Shown in pieces: positions 28,455 through 37,639 of a stretch of DNA of 64,000 nt (position 1 is the stretch's first letter; each line of letters opens with the position of its first letter). Under the pieces are notes generated by a model. It was not told the origin of the DNA. It saw only the letters and a list, made by a program, of their open reading frames with translations, and made no database searches. The stretch comes from Rhodanobacter soli (GTDB taxonomy: Bacteria > Pseudomonadota > Gammaproteobacteria > Xanthomonadales > Rhodanobacteraceae), in assembly GCF_040548735.1 (NCBI RefSeq), contig NZ_JBEPSD010000001.1, positions 992,001 through 1,056,000 of the forward strand, read 5' to 3'. The position numbers and the translations under genes were made by a program.

Positions 28455-29753
28455 TCAATTGCTCTTCAGTTGCAGCGCGGGGGGAATCAGGCAGGCCCGC
28501 CAGGCAGGCAGCAGGCCGGCCAGCAGGCTGGCCACGACGGCAGAGACGAAGGTCGCCAGCAGCATCGGCAGATCCAGATGCGCCAGCGCGGCATAGTCCG
28601 AGGGCTGCCTGCGCACCAGCCACAGGCCAAGCAGCGCCAGCAGCAGGCCACCGGTACCACCGACCAGGCCGACCGCACCGGCTTCGACCAGAAGCTGCGC
28701 AAACAGCGAACGGCGCGAAGCGCCAAGCGCGCGCCGCACGCCAAGTTCGCCCGAGCGGCGCAGGAACTTGGCCAGCATCAGTCCGACCGTGTTGACCAGG
28801 CACACCAGCAGGAAGCCGAACGCCAGCCATACCTGCAGATGCACGTCGCTGGGCACCACCTTGTTGTAGTCGAGCCAACCCATCAGGTCGTCCAGGCGCA
28901 CGTTCGGCGGACGCTGGAAGCGGCCCATCGCCTTCTGCTCCTGCGAGTAATGGACCAGGTACTGCTTGTACGCGGCGGCCTCGGCCGGCGTGTCCAGCTG
29001 CACCCAGAACTGCAGCCAGGTGCAGGTGGCGATTTTCATGTTGTCGCCCGAGCCCTTGCCCCAGCAATCGGTCGAGCCGTTGCGGGCGAACTTCAGGTCC
29101 GTCGCCGTGGTCAGCGGCACGAACACTCCCTCGCTGGAGGAGTAGCTGCCGGTGTTGAGATCGTAGAAGTGCGGGGTCGGCCGCCAGCTGTCCAGCACGC
29201 CGACGATGCGGAATGCCACGTCGTCCATGCGCAGCGTCTGTCCCGTGCTGTCCTTGCCGCCGAACAGCTTGTCGTTGAGCTCGCGGGTGAGCACGGCCAC
29301 GCGCGCGCCGGCCTCATCGTCGGCCGCGTTCCAGCCCTGTCCGTAAAGGAACGGCACCTCGAACATCGGAAAGAAATCGGCCGTGGTGTAGCGCGCGTCC
29401 TCGAAGAACGGATCGATCGAGGACTGCGCCGGCTGGATCGGCACGGCGCCGCCGGTCATCAATGCCTGGTGGCGGGCGCGCTTGGCGTGCAGCAGCGCCA
29501 TGCCGTCGATCCAGCTGACCTGCTCCGGCGGATCGTCCTGCGGCTTGTAGCCGTCCATATCCTGCGGATCCAGCTGCGGATAGAACAGCTTGCCGCTCTT
29601 CCCCGGCAACGGATCGCCCGACAGCACATGCAGCACCGTAAGCGTGGTCATGCTGGCGCCGATGCCCAGCGCGATCGCCACCACCATGAGCGCGGTGAGC
29701 GCCTTGTTGCGCCTGAGGCTGCGCAGAGCCAGGTCGAGGTAATAGGTGAACAT
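28455..29753 (-). CDS. ABC transporter permease, A-type of pair 3
   Basis: The 432-residue protein starts 'MFTYYLDLALRSLRRNK'. The periplasmic core has 'YTTADFFPMFEVPFLYGQGW' and the cysteine pair C230/C244 (second followed by T-W). The coupling motif is 'ELGVRRALGASRRSLF' (~336-351), with three C-terminal TMs. The start at 29753 follows the other A proteins; a longer start near 29780 would have no counterpart in them. The 117-base gap before it holds a complete GTAGGAGCGCACC inverted repeat, which may separate pairs 1-2 from pairs 3-6 at the RNA level. Confidence 0.9.
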   Translation of the reverse strand: MFTYYLDLALRSLRRNKALTALMVVAIALGIGASMTTLTVLHVLSGDPLPGKSGKLFYPQLDPQDMDGYKPQDDPPEQVSWIDGMALLHAKRARHQALMTGGAVPIQPAQSSIDPFFEDARYTTADFFPMFEVPFLYGQGWNAADDEAGARVAVLTRELNDKLFGGKDSTGQTLRMDDVAFRIVGVLDSWRPTPHFYDLNTGSYSSSEGVFVPLTTATDLKFARNGSTDCWGKGSGDNMKIATCTWLQFWVQLDTPAEAAAYKQYLVHYSQEQKAMGRFQRPPNVRLDDLMGWLDYNKVVPSDVHLQVWLAFGFLLVCLVNTVGLMLAKFLRRSGELGVRRALGASRRSLFAQLLVEAGAVGLVGGTGGLLLALLGLWLVRRQPSDYAALAHLDLPMLLATFVSAVVASLLAGLLPAWRACLIPPALQLKSN

Positions 29754-29790
29754 CGGTACCACTCCGTAAGGATCAATCACCTTCGCGACC

Positions 29791-29857
29791 GTAGGAGCGC
29801 ACCCTGTACGCGATGCTTTTCATGCCGCGAGCAATCGCGCGCAGGGTGCGCTCCCAC
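29791..29857. repeat. GTAGGAGCGCACC inverted repeat, complete
   Basis: Arms GTAGGAGCGCACCCTGTACG (from 29791) and its near complement ending GGGTGCGCTCCCAC (to 29857) flank an AT-richer centre. This can fold into a long hairpin in RNA. It lies in the gap between permease pairs 2 and 3. Similar elements are at 35173 and 60620. Confidence 0.75.
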
Positions 29858-29870
29858 GGGTATGTGTCCG

Positions 29871-31127
29871 TCACGCCGCCCGCGTCGCCACGACCGGCGG
29901 CACGTTGGACGCGCGCCGCGCCGGCGCGAACACCGCGGCCTGGCCGATCGCCAGCATCGCCAGCACGCCGGTCAATACGTACGGCAGCGGGATGCGGGTC
30001 ATCTCGTAGTGGCTCATCAGCCACAGGTTCAGGCCCAGCGCCAGCAATACCCCGATCACCACGCCGACGCCGGCGATCAGCAGGTTTTCGATCTGGAAGT
30101 AGTGCAGGATGTCGATCTTGCGGGCGCCCAGCGCGCGCCGCACGCCGATCTGCCGATGCCGCTGGCCGACCCAGAAGCTGGTGAGTCCGACGATGCCGGC
30201 GGCGGTGACGCAGAGCAGGATCAGGCAGATCACGCCCATCAGGATCGCCATGCCCACGTCGGCCCGATAGGCCCTGGCGCGGATGTCGGAGAATGGCTTG
30301 ACGCTGTCGTCGTCAAGTACACGCATCGGGTTCACCTTGTACAGCGTGGGCGCTACCGCGCGCATCGCGGCATCCAGCCGGCCAGGCTTGGCGCGCACGG
30401 CATAGCGTGCGAAGTTCGCGTCCAGTCGGGTCGGTATCAGCGTCGAGTGCCACGCAAAGTCGTTGCCAAAGCTGCCGCTGGCGGGAATCTGCAGGCGTGC
30501 CACCACGCCGATGATGGTGGTGGGTGCATTGCTGCCGTCGGTGTACATCACCTTGCCGACCGCATCGCCCTTCGTGAACAGCTTGTCCGCCAGCTGCTGG
30601 GTAATGATGGCGATCGGGCGGTCGCGCCGGTCGCGGAAACCCTGGTGCTGCACGTCGCCGGCATTGAAGGCGCGGCCGGCCACCAGGCGTGCCCCCAGCG
30701 TGGACAGCATCTGCTCGTCGGTGAAGTAGTACGCCGTGCGGGTATTGTCCTTGCCGCCCAGCTGGGCGCCCGGCTTGTGCGAAACCGAACCGGTCCAGGA
30801 GGAATTGAGCAGCGGCAGCGAGTTGATCGGCGCCACCGAAGCCACGTCCGGCAGCTGGCGCAGTGCGGCGAGATCCTCGCGCTGCATGGCGTCCAGTTTT
30901 TCCACGCCATCGACGCTGTCGGCGTTGGGTGCGCCCACCCATTGCTGGCTGACCAGGAACAGGTCGCTCTCGTCCAGGCCGGTGGTGCGGTTCACCCGGT
31001 CGATGCGCTGGCCGATGATGAAGACCGCATTGCACACGATCGCCAGCGTCAGCGCGATCTGCAATGCGATCAGTACGGTGCCGGCCTTGTGCTTGCGCAG
31101 TGCCGCGAGGATGGGATGCAGTTTCAT
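29871..31127 (-). CDS. ABC transporter permease, B-type of pair 2
   Basis: The 418-residue protein is the longest B permease. It starts 'MKLHPILAALRKHK' with TM1 'LIALQIALTLAIVCNAVFII'. The periplasmic core is extended ('GAPNADSVDGVEKLDAMQRED') and the coupling motif is 'IGVRRALGARKIDI' with 'LHYFQIENLLI'. The tail reads VPPVVATRAA. 'ALQIALTLAIVCNA' is shared only with pair 1 B, which groups these two. An 86-base gap with an 8-bp-stem hairpin (31174-31191) separates it from A2, wider than in the other pairs. Confidence 0.9.
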   Translation of the reverse strand: MKLHPILAALRKHKAGTVLIALQIALTLAIVCNAVFIIGQRIDRVNRTTGLDESDLFLVSQQWVGAPNADSVDGVEKLDAMQREDLAALRQLPDVASVAPINSLPLLNSSWTGSVSHKPGAQLGGKDNTRTAYYFTDEQMLSTLGARLVAGRAFNAGDVQHQGFRDRRDRPIAIITQQLADKLFTKGDAVGKVMYTDGSNAPTTIIGVVARLQIPASGSFGNDFAWHSTLIPTRLDANFARYAVRAKPGRLDAAMRAVAPTLYKVNPMRVLDDDSVKPFSDIRARAYRADVGMAILMGVICLILLCVTAAGIVGLTSFWVGQRHRQIGVRRALGARKIDILHYFQIENLLIAGVGVVIGVLLALGLNLWLMSHYEMTRIPLPYVLTGVLAMLAIGQAAVFAPARRASNVPPVVATRAA

Positions 31128-31173
31128 GAGGTTTTCCTTTCGCTATCCAAGGGACCGGCTTTTCCTGAGAAGT

Positions 31174-31191
31174 GCGGCCATGGATGGCCGC
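31174..31191 (-). repeat. Intercistronic hairpin within permease pair 2
   Basis: A perfect inverted repeat GCGGCCAT-GG-ATGGCCGC in the 86-base gap between A2 and B2. There is no T tract, so it is not a classical terminator. It may stabilise or process the mRNA. Confidence 0.4.
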
Positions 31192-31213
31192 TTTCCTGCG
31201 CAGGGACAGCGCA

Positions 31214-32530
31214 CTAATTGCTCTTCAGTTGCCATGCGGGCTGCACGCGCGAGGCACGGAACGTGGGATACAGACCGGCCAGCATGGTCGCGACCACGGC
31301 CACCAGCAGGGTGAGCAGCAGCAGCGATACATCCACCCGCGCCAGCGCGGCGATGTCCCTGGGCAGCACCCAGCCCACGCTGGCCACACCCGCGCCGGTG
31401 AGCAACAGGCCCAGTACGCCACCGGCCAGGCCGACGATGCCGGCCTCGGTGAGGAACTGCGCGTAGATCGCGGCACGCTGCGCGCCCAGTGCGCGGCGCA
31501 CGCCGATCTCGCCGCTGCGGCGCAGGAACTTCGCCAGCAGCAGGCCTACCGTGTTCACCAGGCACACCAGCAGCAGCCCCAGCGCCACCAGCAGCGACAC
31601 CTTGGTATCGCTGGGCACCACGTGCTGGTTGTCCAGCCACTCCGGCAGGTTGCGCAGACGGCCGTTCGGCGCCCAGCGGAAACGCCCTGCCTGCTGCTGC
31701 TCGCGCGCATAGTCGTTGAGGTAATTGCGGTAGGAAGTCGCCGCCGCCGCACTGTCCAGCTCCGCCATGTAGGCGATCCAGACGCACTCGGAATGCTGCA
31801 GGCCGACGAAACCCGATTCCTCCGGTACCGCATTGCAGTTCGTGTTGCCGTCGTTCGGCATGGACGCCTGGATGGCCGTGAGGAACGGCAGGAACACGTC
31901 GTCGCCGTTGGTGGAGAAACCGCCGGTGTTGACCACGTCGTAGAAGCGCGGCTGCGGGTTCCAGTCGTCGAGGACGCCGACCACGCGGTAATCCTTGCCC
32001 TCGATGTTGACCGTCTTGCCCACGCTGCTGGCGCCGCCGAACAGCTTCTGGTTGAGCTTGCCGCTGATCACCGCCACCATCGCGCGATTGGTGTCGTCGC
32101 TCGCGCTCCAGCCGCTGCCGTACTTGAACGGCACGTCCAGCATCGGGAAGAACTCGCCGTAGACCGCATGGCCGCTGACGTTGAGCGGGTGCTTGCCGGC
32201 CTCCGCCGGCACCACCGACGGCGAGATCTGATACATCGCCGATTGCCGCTTCGCGCGATGGTCGCGCATCAGCGCCATCGCGTCGGTGTAACCCATCGCG
32301 TTCGGCGGCTCGCCGTCGTCGCTGCGGCCGTTCGGCCCCCAGTTGTCGATCTGCGGCACGAACAGCTGCGACGACTTCCACGGGATCGGATCGCCCGACA
32401 CCGCGCGGAACACCGACCAGGTCGTCATCGACGCGGCCACGCCGAAGCCGATCGCCAGCACCATCAGCGCGGTCAGGCCCGGACTGCGCCTGAGGCTGCG
32501 CAACGCCAATTCGAGGTAGTAGCTGAACAT
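31214..32530 (-). CDS. ABC transporter permease, A-type of pair 2
   Basis: The 438-residue protein starts 'MFSYYLELALRSLRRSP'. TM1 'LMVLAIGFGVAASMTTWSVF' continues into 'RAVSGDPIPWKSSQLF', a version shared only with pair 1 A. The cysteine pair is C232/C249 (second followed by V-W), the coupling motif 'EIGVRRALGAQRAAIY' lies at ~341-356, and three C-terminal TMs follow. The ATG at 32530 has GGAG 6 bases upstream; the ATG at 32536 would touch the ribosome site and is rejected. The tail AWQLKSN is identical to pair 1 A. Confidence 0.9.
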   Translation of the reverse strand: MFSYYLELALRSLRRSPGLTALMVLAIGFGVAASMTTWSVFRAVSGDPIPWKSSQLFVPQIDNWGPNGRSDDGEPPNAMGYTDAMALMRDHRAKRQSAMYQISPSVVPAEAGKHPLNVSGHAVYGEFFPMLDVPFKYGSGWSASDDTNRAMVAVISGKLNQKLFGGASSVGKTVNIEGKDYRVVGVLDDWNPQPRFYDVVNTGGFSTNGDDVFLPFLTAIQASMPNDGNTNCNAVPEESGFVGLQHSECVWIAYMAELDSAAAATSYRNYLNDYAREQQQAGRFRWAPNGRLRNLPEWLDNQHVVPSDTKVSLLVALGLLLVCLVNTVGLLLAKFLRRSGEIGVRRALGAQRAAIYAQFLTEAGIVGLAGGVLGLLLTGAGVASVGWVLPRDIAALARVDVSLLLLTLLVAVVATMLAGLYPTFRASRVQPAWQLKSN

Positions 32531-32577
32531 GCGCATCTCCAGAGTTGGCCTTTCCCCGACGGGAGAGGCGGTATTCG

Positions 32578-33810
32578 TCACACCGAGCGTGTCGCCTCCA
32601 CCGGCGACACGCGCGAAGCGCGCAGCGCCGGCGCCAGCACCGCGCCCTGGCCGAGCAACAACAGCACCACCACGCCGGCCACTACATAGGCCAGCGACAG
32701 TCGCGCCATTTCGAACTGGGTGACCATCCACAGGTTGATGCCGATCGCCAGCACCGCCCCGACGAGCACCCCGCCGAGGCCGATCAGCAGGTTCTCGGTG
32801 AGGAAGTAATGCAGGATGTCGCCGCGGGTGGCGCCCAACGCACGGCGCACGCCGATCTGCTTGCGCCGCTGGCCGACCCAGAAGCTGGTCAGGCCGACGA
32901 TGCCGGCGGCGGTGATCGCCAGCAGCACCACGCTGACGATGCCCATCAGGATCGCCATGCCGCGGTCGCGCTCGTAGGCGCGCTGGCGCACCTGGGCAAA
33001 ACTCATCACGCCATCCTTGCGGTCGATGATGCGCATGCGGCTTTGCGCATACAGAGCCTTCGGCGCATCGCGCATGGCGGCGTCAAGCTGGCCCGGTCGC
33101 GCGCGCACCAGGTAATACGTGTAGTCGTTCAGCAGCCGCGCCGGCACCAGCACCGCGTTGTACGCGTACGCATCGGCCCAGCTGCTGATCATGTGCGCCT
33201 GCAAGGTGTCGGTGATGCCGATGATGGTGGACGGCACTTGGCCCATCGACACATAGATGGTCTTGCCCAAGGCCGAGCCATCGGGATACAGCCGCTGCGC
33301 CAGATCCTTGCTGATGATCACCTGCGCGGCATGCATCGCGTCGCGCGGTCGCTGCGCACCGATTTCGCTGGCGGTGAAATTGCGCCCGGCGATCAGGTGC
33401 GTGCCCAGCGCGGCCAGGGTGTGCTCGTCGGAAAAGAACATCGCCGCGTCGGTGGTCATCTTGATCTGGCCGGGCTGCAGCTTGATGTAGTTGTCCCAGC
33501 CATTGCCGCGCAGCGGAAAGCTGTTGGTCGGCGCGGCGTCCTGCACGCTGCCGAGCTGGCGCAGCGCGATCAGGTCGGCCTGCATCTGCACGTCGATGCG
33601 CTGCGCGTCGGACTTGTCGGCCCAGTCGCTGCGGATCACGAACAGGTTCGCTTCATCCACGCCGCTGGGGCGCGACATCCGCGCCGTACGCTGCTGGATG
33701 ATGAACAGCGCATTGCACACGATCGCCAGGGTCAGCGCGATCTGCAGCGCGATCAGCACGGTGCCGGCCTTGTGGTGGCGCATCGCGGTGAGGATGGGTT
33801 TGATCTGCAT
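32578..33810 (-). CDS. ABC transporter permease, B-type of pair 1
   Basis: The 410-residue protein starts 'MQIKPILTAMRHHK' with TM1 'LIALQIALTLAIVCNALFII'. The periplasmic core includes 'TNSFPLRGNGWDNYIKLQPG', and the coupling motif is 'IGVRRALGATRGDI' with 'LHYFLTENLLI'. The tail is VSPVEATRSV, the most diverged of the six. The ATG at 33810 is preferred over 33816 by alignment and by GAGGG 8 bases upstream. It begins 11 bases after the A1 stop. Confidence 0.9.
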   Translation of the reverse strand: MQIKPILTAMRHHKAGTVLIALQIALTLAIVCNALFIIQQRTARMSRPSGVDEANLFVIRSDWADKSDAQRIDVQMQADLIALRQLGSVQDAAPTNSFPLRGNGWDNYIKLQPGQIKMTTDAAMFFSDEHTLAALGTHLIAGRNFTASEIGAQRPRDAMHAAQVIISKDLAQRLYPDGSALGKTIYVSMGQVPSTIIGITDTLQAHMISSWADAYAYNAVLVPARLLNDYTYYLVRARPGQLDAAMRDAPKALYAQSRMRIIDRKDGVMSFAQVRQRAYERDRGMAILMGIVSVVLLAITAAGIVGLTSFWVGQRRKQIGVRRALGATRGDILHYFLTENLLIGLGGVLVGAVLAIGINLWMVTQFEMARLSLAYVVAGVVVLLLLGQGAVLAPALRASRVSPVEATRSV

Positions 33811-33821
33811 CGTCATCGCCC

Positions 33822-35135
33822 TCAATTACTCTTCAGTTGCCACGCCGGCTGCACCCGCGCGGCGCGCCAGGTGGGATAGAACGCGGCCAGCACGGTGGCC
33901 ACGATCGCCACCAGCAAGGTCATCGCCACCAGCGAGAGATCGAGATGCGCGAGCCGGGCGATCTCCGGCTCGAACAGCAGGCCGACACCGAGCATGCCAA
34001 GCGCGGTGAGCAACAGGCCCAGCACGCCACCGGCCAGACCCACCGCCCCCGCCTCGACCAGGAACTGGTGGTAGATCTCGCGCCGCGGTGCGCCGAGCGC
34101 GCGGCGCACGCCGATTTCGGCGGCGCGGCGCATGAATTTGGCCAGCAACAGGCCGATGGTGTTGACCAGGCAGATCACGAAGAAACCCAGCGCCACCATC
34201 AGCGAGATGCGGCTTTCCGGCGGCACCACATGCATGTGGTCGAGCCAGTCGTTGACGTCGCGCAGGCGCACGTTCGGCGCCCAGTGGAAGCGGCCTGCAC
34301 GTTGCTGCTCGGCGGCGTAGTGGGTCAGGAATTCGCGATAGCTTTTCGCGGCAGCCTGATCGGCCAGTTCCACCCACACCGGCACCCACACGCATTCGCC
34401 ATGCAGCCAGGCCTCGCGGCCGGCGCCGAAATCCACGTTGCTGCCGCAATTGTTGCGTCCGGCGGTATCCATCTGCACGTCGACCGCGCGAGTGAATGGC
34501 AGGTACAACTGCACCGGGTCGCCGAAGGCGTTGCCGCTGAACAGGTCGTAGAAGCGCGGTTTCGGATCCCAGTGCGCGGTCACGCCGACGATGCGGTAGG
34601 TGTGCCGGTCCATGGTGATCTCGCGGCCCACGCTGTCGGCGCCGTTGAAAAGCTGCTGGTTGAGCTCGTGGCTGATCACCGCCACGGCGGCGCGCCCTTC
34701 GTCGTCACTCGCATGCCAGGGGCCGCCGTACTCGAACGGCACGTCGAACATGCCGAAGAAATCCGCATTGGTGGCGTAGCCGTCGGCGATGAACGGCAGG
34801 CTCTGGTTGCCCTCGGGCAACACCGACGGCGCCACGTCGTAAAGCAGCGTCTGGCGCGTGGCCTTGTGCGCTGCGACCAGCGCTGTGGCGTCGGTGTAGG
34901 TGAGCGCTTCCGGCGGCTCGCCCTCGTCGTTGTATTGCGGGCCGCGGTTGTCGACCAGCACCGTGTACAACTGCGAGGACTTGCCGGGAATCGGGTCGCC
35001 CGACACTGCGCGGAACACCGACCAGGTGATCATCGACGCCGCCACGCCAAAACCGATCGCCATCACCATCAACGCGGTCAGCGCCGGATGACGGCGCAGG
35101 CTGCGAAGACCGAGTCGGACATAGTAGGCGAACAT
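33822..35135 (-). CDS. ABC transporter permease, A-type of pair 1
   Basis: The 437-residue protein is the first permease after the ATPase. It starts 'MFAYYVRLGLRSLRRHP' with TM1 ~20-45 ('MVMAIGFGVAASMITWSVF'). The MacB-like periplasmic core spans ~46-305, with the cysteine pair C230/C248 (second followed by V-W). The coupling motif 'IGVRRALGAPRREIY' lies at 341-355, and TMs are at ~309-333, 355-378 and 400-420. AGGA lies 7 bases before the ATG. Family knowledge: such four-TM permeases act as MacB-like mechanotransmission subunits driven by a separate ATPase. Confidence 0.9.
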   Translation of the reverse strand: MFAYYVRLGLRSLRRHPALTALMVMAIGFGVAASMITWSVFRAVSGDPIPGKSSQLYTVLVDNRGPQYNDEGEPPEALTYTDATALVAAHKATRQTLLYDVAPSVLPEGNQSLPFIADGYATNADFFGMFDVPFEYGGPWHASDDEGRAAVAVISHELNQQLFNGADSVGREITMDRHTYRIVGVTAHWDPKPRFYDLFSGNAFGDPVQLYLPFTRAVDVQMDTAGRNNCGSNVDFGAGREAWLHGECVWVPVWVELADQAAAKSYREFLTHYAAEQQRAGRFHWAPNVRLRDVNDWLDHMHVVPPESRISLMVALGFFVICLVNTIGLLLAKFMRRAAEIGVRRALGAPRREIYHQFLVEAGAVGLAGGVLGLLLTALGMLGVGLLFEPEIARLAHLDLSLVAMTLLVAIVATVLAAFYPTWRAARVQPAWQLKSN

Positions 35136-35172
35136 GCATGGTTCCTGTGTATGACGTAACCGTATTGACCCC

Positions 35173-35247
35173 GCAGGAGCGCACCGGGTGCGCGATGCTC
35201 CGATGCAGACCGAAGCGAAGAGCTATCGCGCGCAGGGTGCGTCCTGC
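35173..35247. repeat. GTAGGAGCGCACC-type inverted repeat (diverged copy)
   Basis: Left arm GCAGGAGCGCACCGGGTGCG and right arm CGCGCAGGGTGCGTCCTGC flank a centre of about 35 bases. It lies in the 118-base gap between the ATPase gene and permease A1. Confidence 0.65.
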
Positions 35248-35253
35248 ATGGGC

Positions 35254-35970
<717 letters not shown>

Positions 35971-36000
35971 GGTTGTTCCTCGGTGGTGGTGATGGCTTTG

Positions 36001-36105
36001 CTCCTCCCCCTGCTTGCAGGGGGAGGTCGGGAGGGGTGAGGCTTTTGATTTGGGAGCAAGAGCTTCACCCCTCCCCAGCCCTCCCCTGCGAGCAGGGGAG
36101 GGAGA
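36001..36105. repeat. Composite CTCCCCCTGC palindromic repeat inside the exporter operon
   Basis: Left unit CTCCCCCTGC-TT-GCAGGGGGAG, the spacer GTGAGGCTTTTGATTTGGG, and an opposed unit with CTCCCCTGCGAGCAGGGGAG. It occupies most of the 141-base gap between the fusion-protein gene and the ATPase gene. Confidence 0.8.
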
Positions 36106-36111
36106 AAATCG

Positions 36112-37383
36112 TCAGTTGCTGATCGCGACCGTGGCCGCGCCCTTGAAGCTGTCGGTGCCGGAGATCACGATGCGGTCGCCTTCCTTCAGGCCATCGAGGA
36201 TCTCCACCTTGTCGATGCTGGAGGCGCCGACGCGGATCGGGGTTTTCTTGGCGATGCCGTCGCGCACCAGGTAGGCATAGCTGCCGCCGGATTCGTCGAC
36301 GAACGAACCACGCTGCACGGTCAGCACGTTGTCGCGCTTGTCCAGCAGCACGCGCACCGACAGCCGCTGGTTCTGCCGCAGCTGCTTCGGCGTCTCGCCC
36401 TCGAAGCGCAGCCGCGCGGCAACCTGGCCGTTGACCACTTCCGGCGAGATCGCGCTGACCAGGCCCTTCCAGGTATGGCCGTTGCCGCTGATCTCGCCGG
36501 ACATGCCGATGCCGAGGTCGCGGGCGAAGCTTTCCGGCACCTGCATCTCCACCTGCAGCGCGGACAGGTCGATCACGCTGAGCAGTTGCGCATCCTTGGC
36601 CACGGTGGCGCGCTCGGCGATGAACAGCTGGCCGACCTGGCCGTCCACCGGCGACTTCACGTTGAGGTCGTCGACCTGGCGCTGCAGGTCCTTCACCAGC
36701 AGCAATTGGCGCTCGTGCGCGAGCTTCTTCGACTGGATGTCGAAGCTGAGGCTGTCGTTGTCGAGGCCGAGGTTGGCCTTGGCATGCGTGGTGGCGATTT
36801 TCGCCTTGTCCAGCGCGTCCTTGGCCTTGTCCACATCCATGTTGGACACCGCGCCCTTCGCATATGCCTTCTGGTAACGATCGAGATTGCGCTCGGCGGT
36901 GGTCTGGTCGATGGTGGCGTTGTCGTAGGTTTCCTGCAGCGCGGAACGCTGCTTGCGCGCGTCGATCTGCGCGCGCCGGTATTCCACTTCCATCGCGTCG
37001 GCGTTGCTCTGTTCCTGCGCCAGCTTGTTGGTCAGTTCCGGGCTGACGATGGTGGCCAGCACCTGGCCGATCTTCACCGTGTCGCCGGCATGCACCTTAA
37101 GCGTCACCGCGCCGCCGGAGGTGGCGTACAGGGTCGGACTGACCGCCGCCACCACCTTGCCCTCGGCAGCAATGTCGCGCACGAACGGGCCGCGTTCGAC
37201 GGTGGCGAAGGCCAGCCGCGAACTGCTGACCGATTCGGACGCTGAGAACAGCCGGCCGATGCCCGGCGCCAGCCAGGCCAGCAGCGCCAGCACGAGTACG
37301 CCGGCGCCCAGCAGGATCAGCTGGCGCTTGCGGTTGGGTTTGACCTCGACCAGTCGGTCTTGTGCGGAAGTGTCGCGGATCAT
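36112..37383 (-). CDS. MacA/HlyD-like periplasmic adaptor of the exporter locus
   Basis: This 423-residue membrane fusion protein has a cytoplasmic N-tail and one TM anchor (residues ~21-42, 'LILLGAGVLVLALLAWLAP'). The first lipoyl half reads 'SPTLYATSGGAVTLKVHAGDTVKIGQVLATI', followed by a long alpha-helical hairpin (~110-235, with 'QTTAERNLDRYQKAYAKGAVS'). The second lipoyl half is 'LNVKSPVDGQVGQLFIAERATV', then beta-barrel and membrane-proximal domains ('SGEISGNGHTWKGLVSAISPEVVNG'). Such adaptors bridge a MacB-type permease to an outer-membrane channel. No channel gene is in the locus, so a TolC homologue elsewhere would be needed. It is the first gene behind the sigma-54 promoter. Confidence 0.92.
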   Translation of the reverse strand: MIRDTSAQDRLVEVKPNRKRQLILLGAGVLVLALLAWLAPGIGRLFSASESVSSSRLAFATVERGPFVRDIAAEGKVVAAVSPTLYATSGGAVTLKVHAGDTVKIGQVLATIVSPELTNKLAQEQSNADAMEVEYRRAQIDARKQRSALQETYDNATIDQTTAERNLDRYQKAYAKGAVSNMDVDKAKDALDKAKIATTHAKANLGLDNDSLSFDIQSKKLAHERQLLLVKDLQRQVDDLNVKSPVDGQVGQLFIAERATVAKDAQLLSVIDLSALQVEMQVPESFARDLGIGMSGEISGNGHTWKGLVSAISPEVVNGQVAARLRFEGETPKQLRQNQRLSVRVLLDKRDNVLTVQRGSFVDESGGSYAYLVRDGIAKKTPIRVGASSIDKVEILDGLKEGDRIVISGTDSFKGAATVAISN

Positions 37384-37428
37384 CTATGCCGTTCCTGACC
37401 GCGGACAGCGCGGTTGCATGGATACGTT

Positions 37429-37444
37429 TGCAATCCGCGTGCCA
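37429..37444 (-). promoter_or_regulatory. Sigma-54 (RpoN) promoter of the exporter operon
   Basis: On the minus strand the sequence TGGCACGCGGATTGCA is an exact match to the sigma-54 consensus TGGCACG-N4-TTGCA, with GG at -24 and GC at -12. Transcription would start near 37418, about 35 bases before the fusion-protein ATG at 37383. A sigma-54 activator is encoded at the far end of the same locus. Confidence 0.9.
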
Positions 37445-37507
37445 CTCGAAAGGAACAAAATAATCACATGCTGTTCAACTACTTGGGGCGCATGCGCTGC
37501 GTCGGCG

Positions 37508-37525
37508 CAGTGTCCGCGGACACTG
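37508..37525. promoter_or_regulatory. 18-bp perfect palindrome, candidate activator binding site
   Basis: CAGTGTCCGCGGACACTG reads the same on both strands. Its centre is about 99 bases upstream of the predicted sigma-54 transcription start, the usual place for an NtrC-class enhancer site. A further half-site-like GGACA lies at about 37528. That the locus regulator binds it is inference. Confidence 0.7.
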
Positions 37526-37580
37526 TGCGGACAGCCGGACGACCGCGGCTAGGCCAGCTGCCGCAACCTTGGAAAACGCG

Positions 37581-37608
37581 AAAGGCCCCGGTTCGCGCCG
37601 GGGCCTTT
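37581..37608 (-). terminator. Terminator of the TonB-dependent receptor gene
   Basis: An 11-bp perfect stem AAAGGCCCCGG / CCGGGGCCTTT with a 6-base loop lies 32 bases after the receptor stop codon on the minus strand. The T tract after it is short (TTT, then TTTT a few bases on). It insulates the exporter promoter from the receptor transcript. Confidence 0.75.
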
Positions 37609-37639
37609 GGTGGCTCTCCATGCCGGATGGGCGATCCCG

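Noticed and set aside
28083..31217. A 1044-codon open frame on the plus strand across permease genes B3, A3 and B2
   Set aside because: It spans three real genes and their gaps on the opposite strand and has a repetitive Arg/Gln/His composition. The permeases explain the region fully.
37508..37525. The 18-bp palindrome considered as a terminator
   Set aside because: It has no loop and no T tract on either strand, and the receptor gene already has a separate GC-rich hairpin at 37581-37608.
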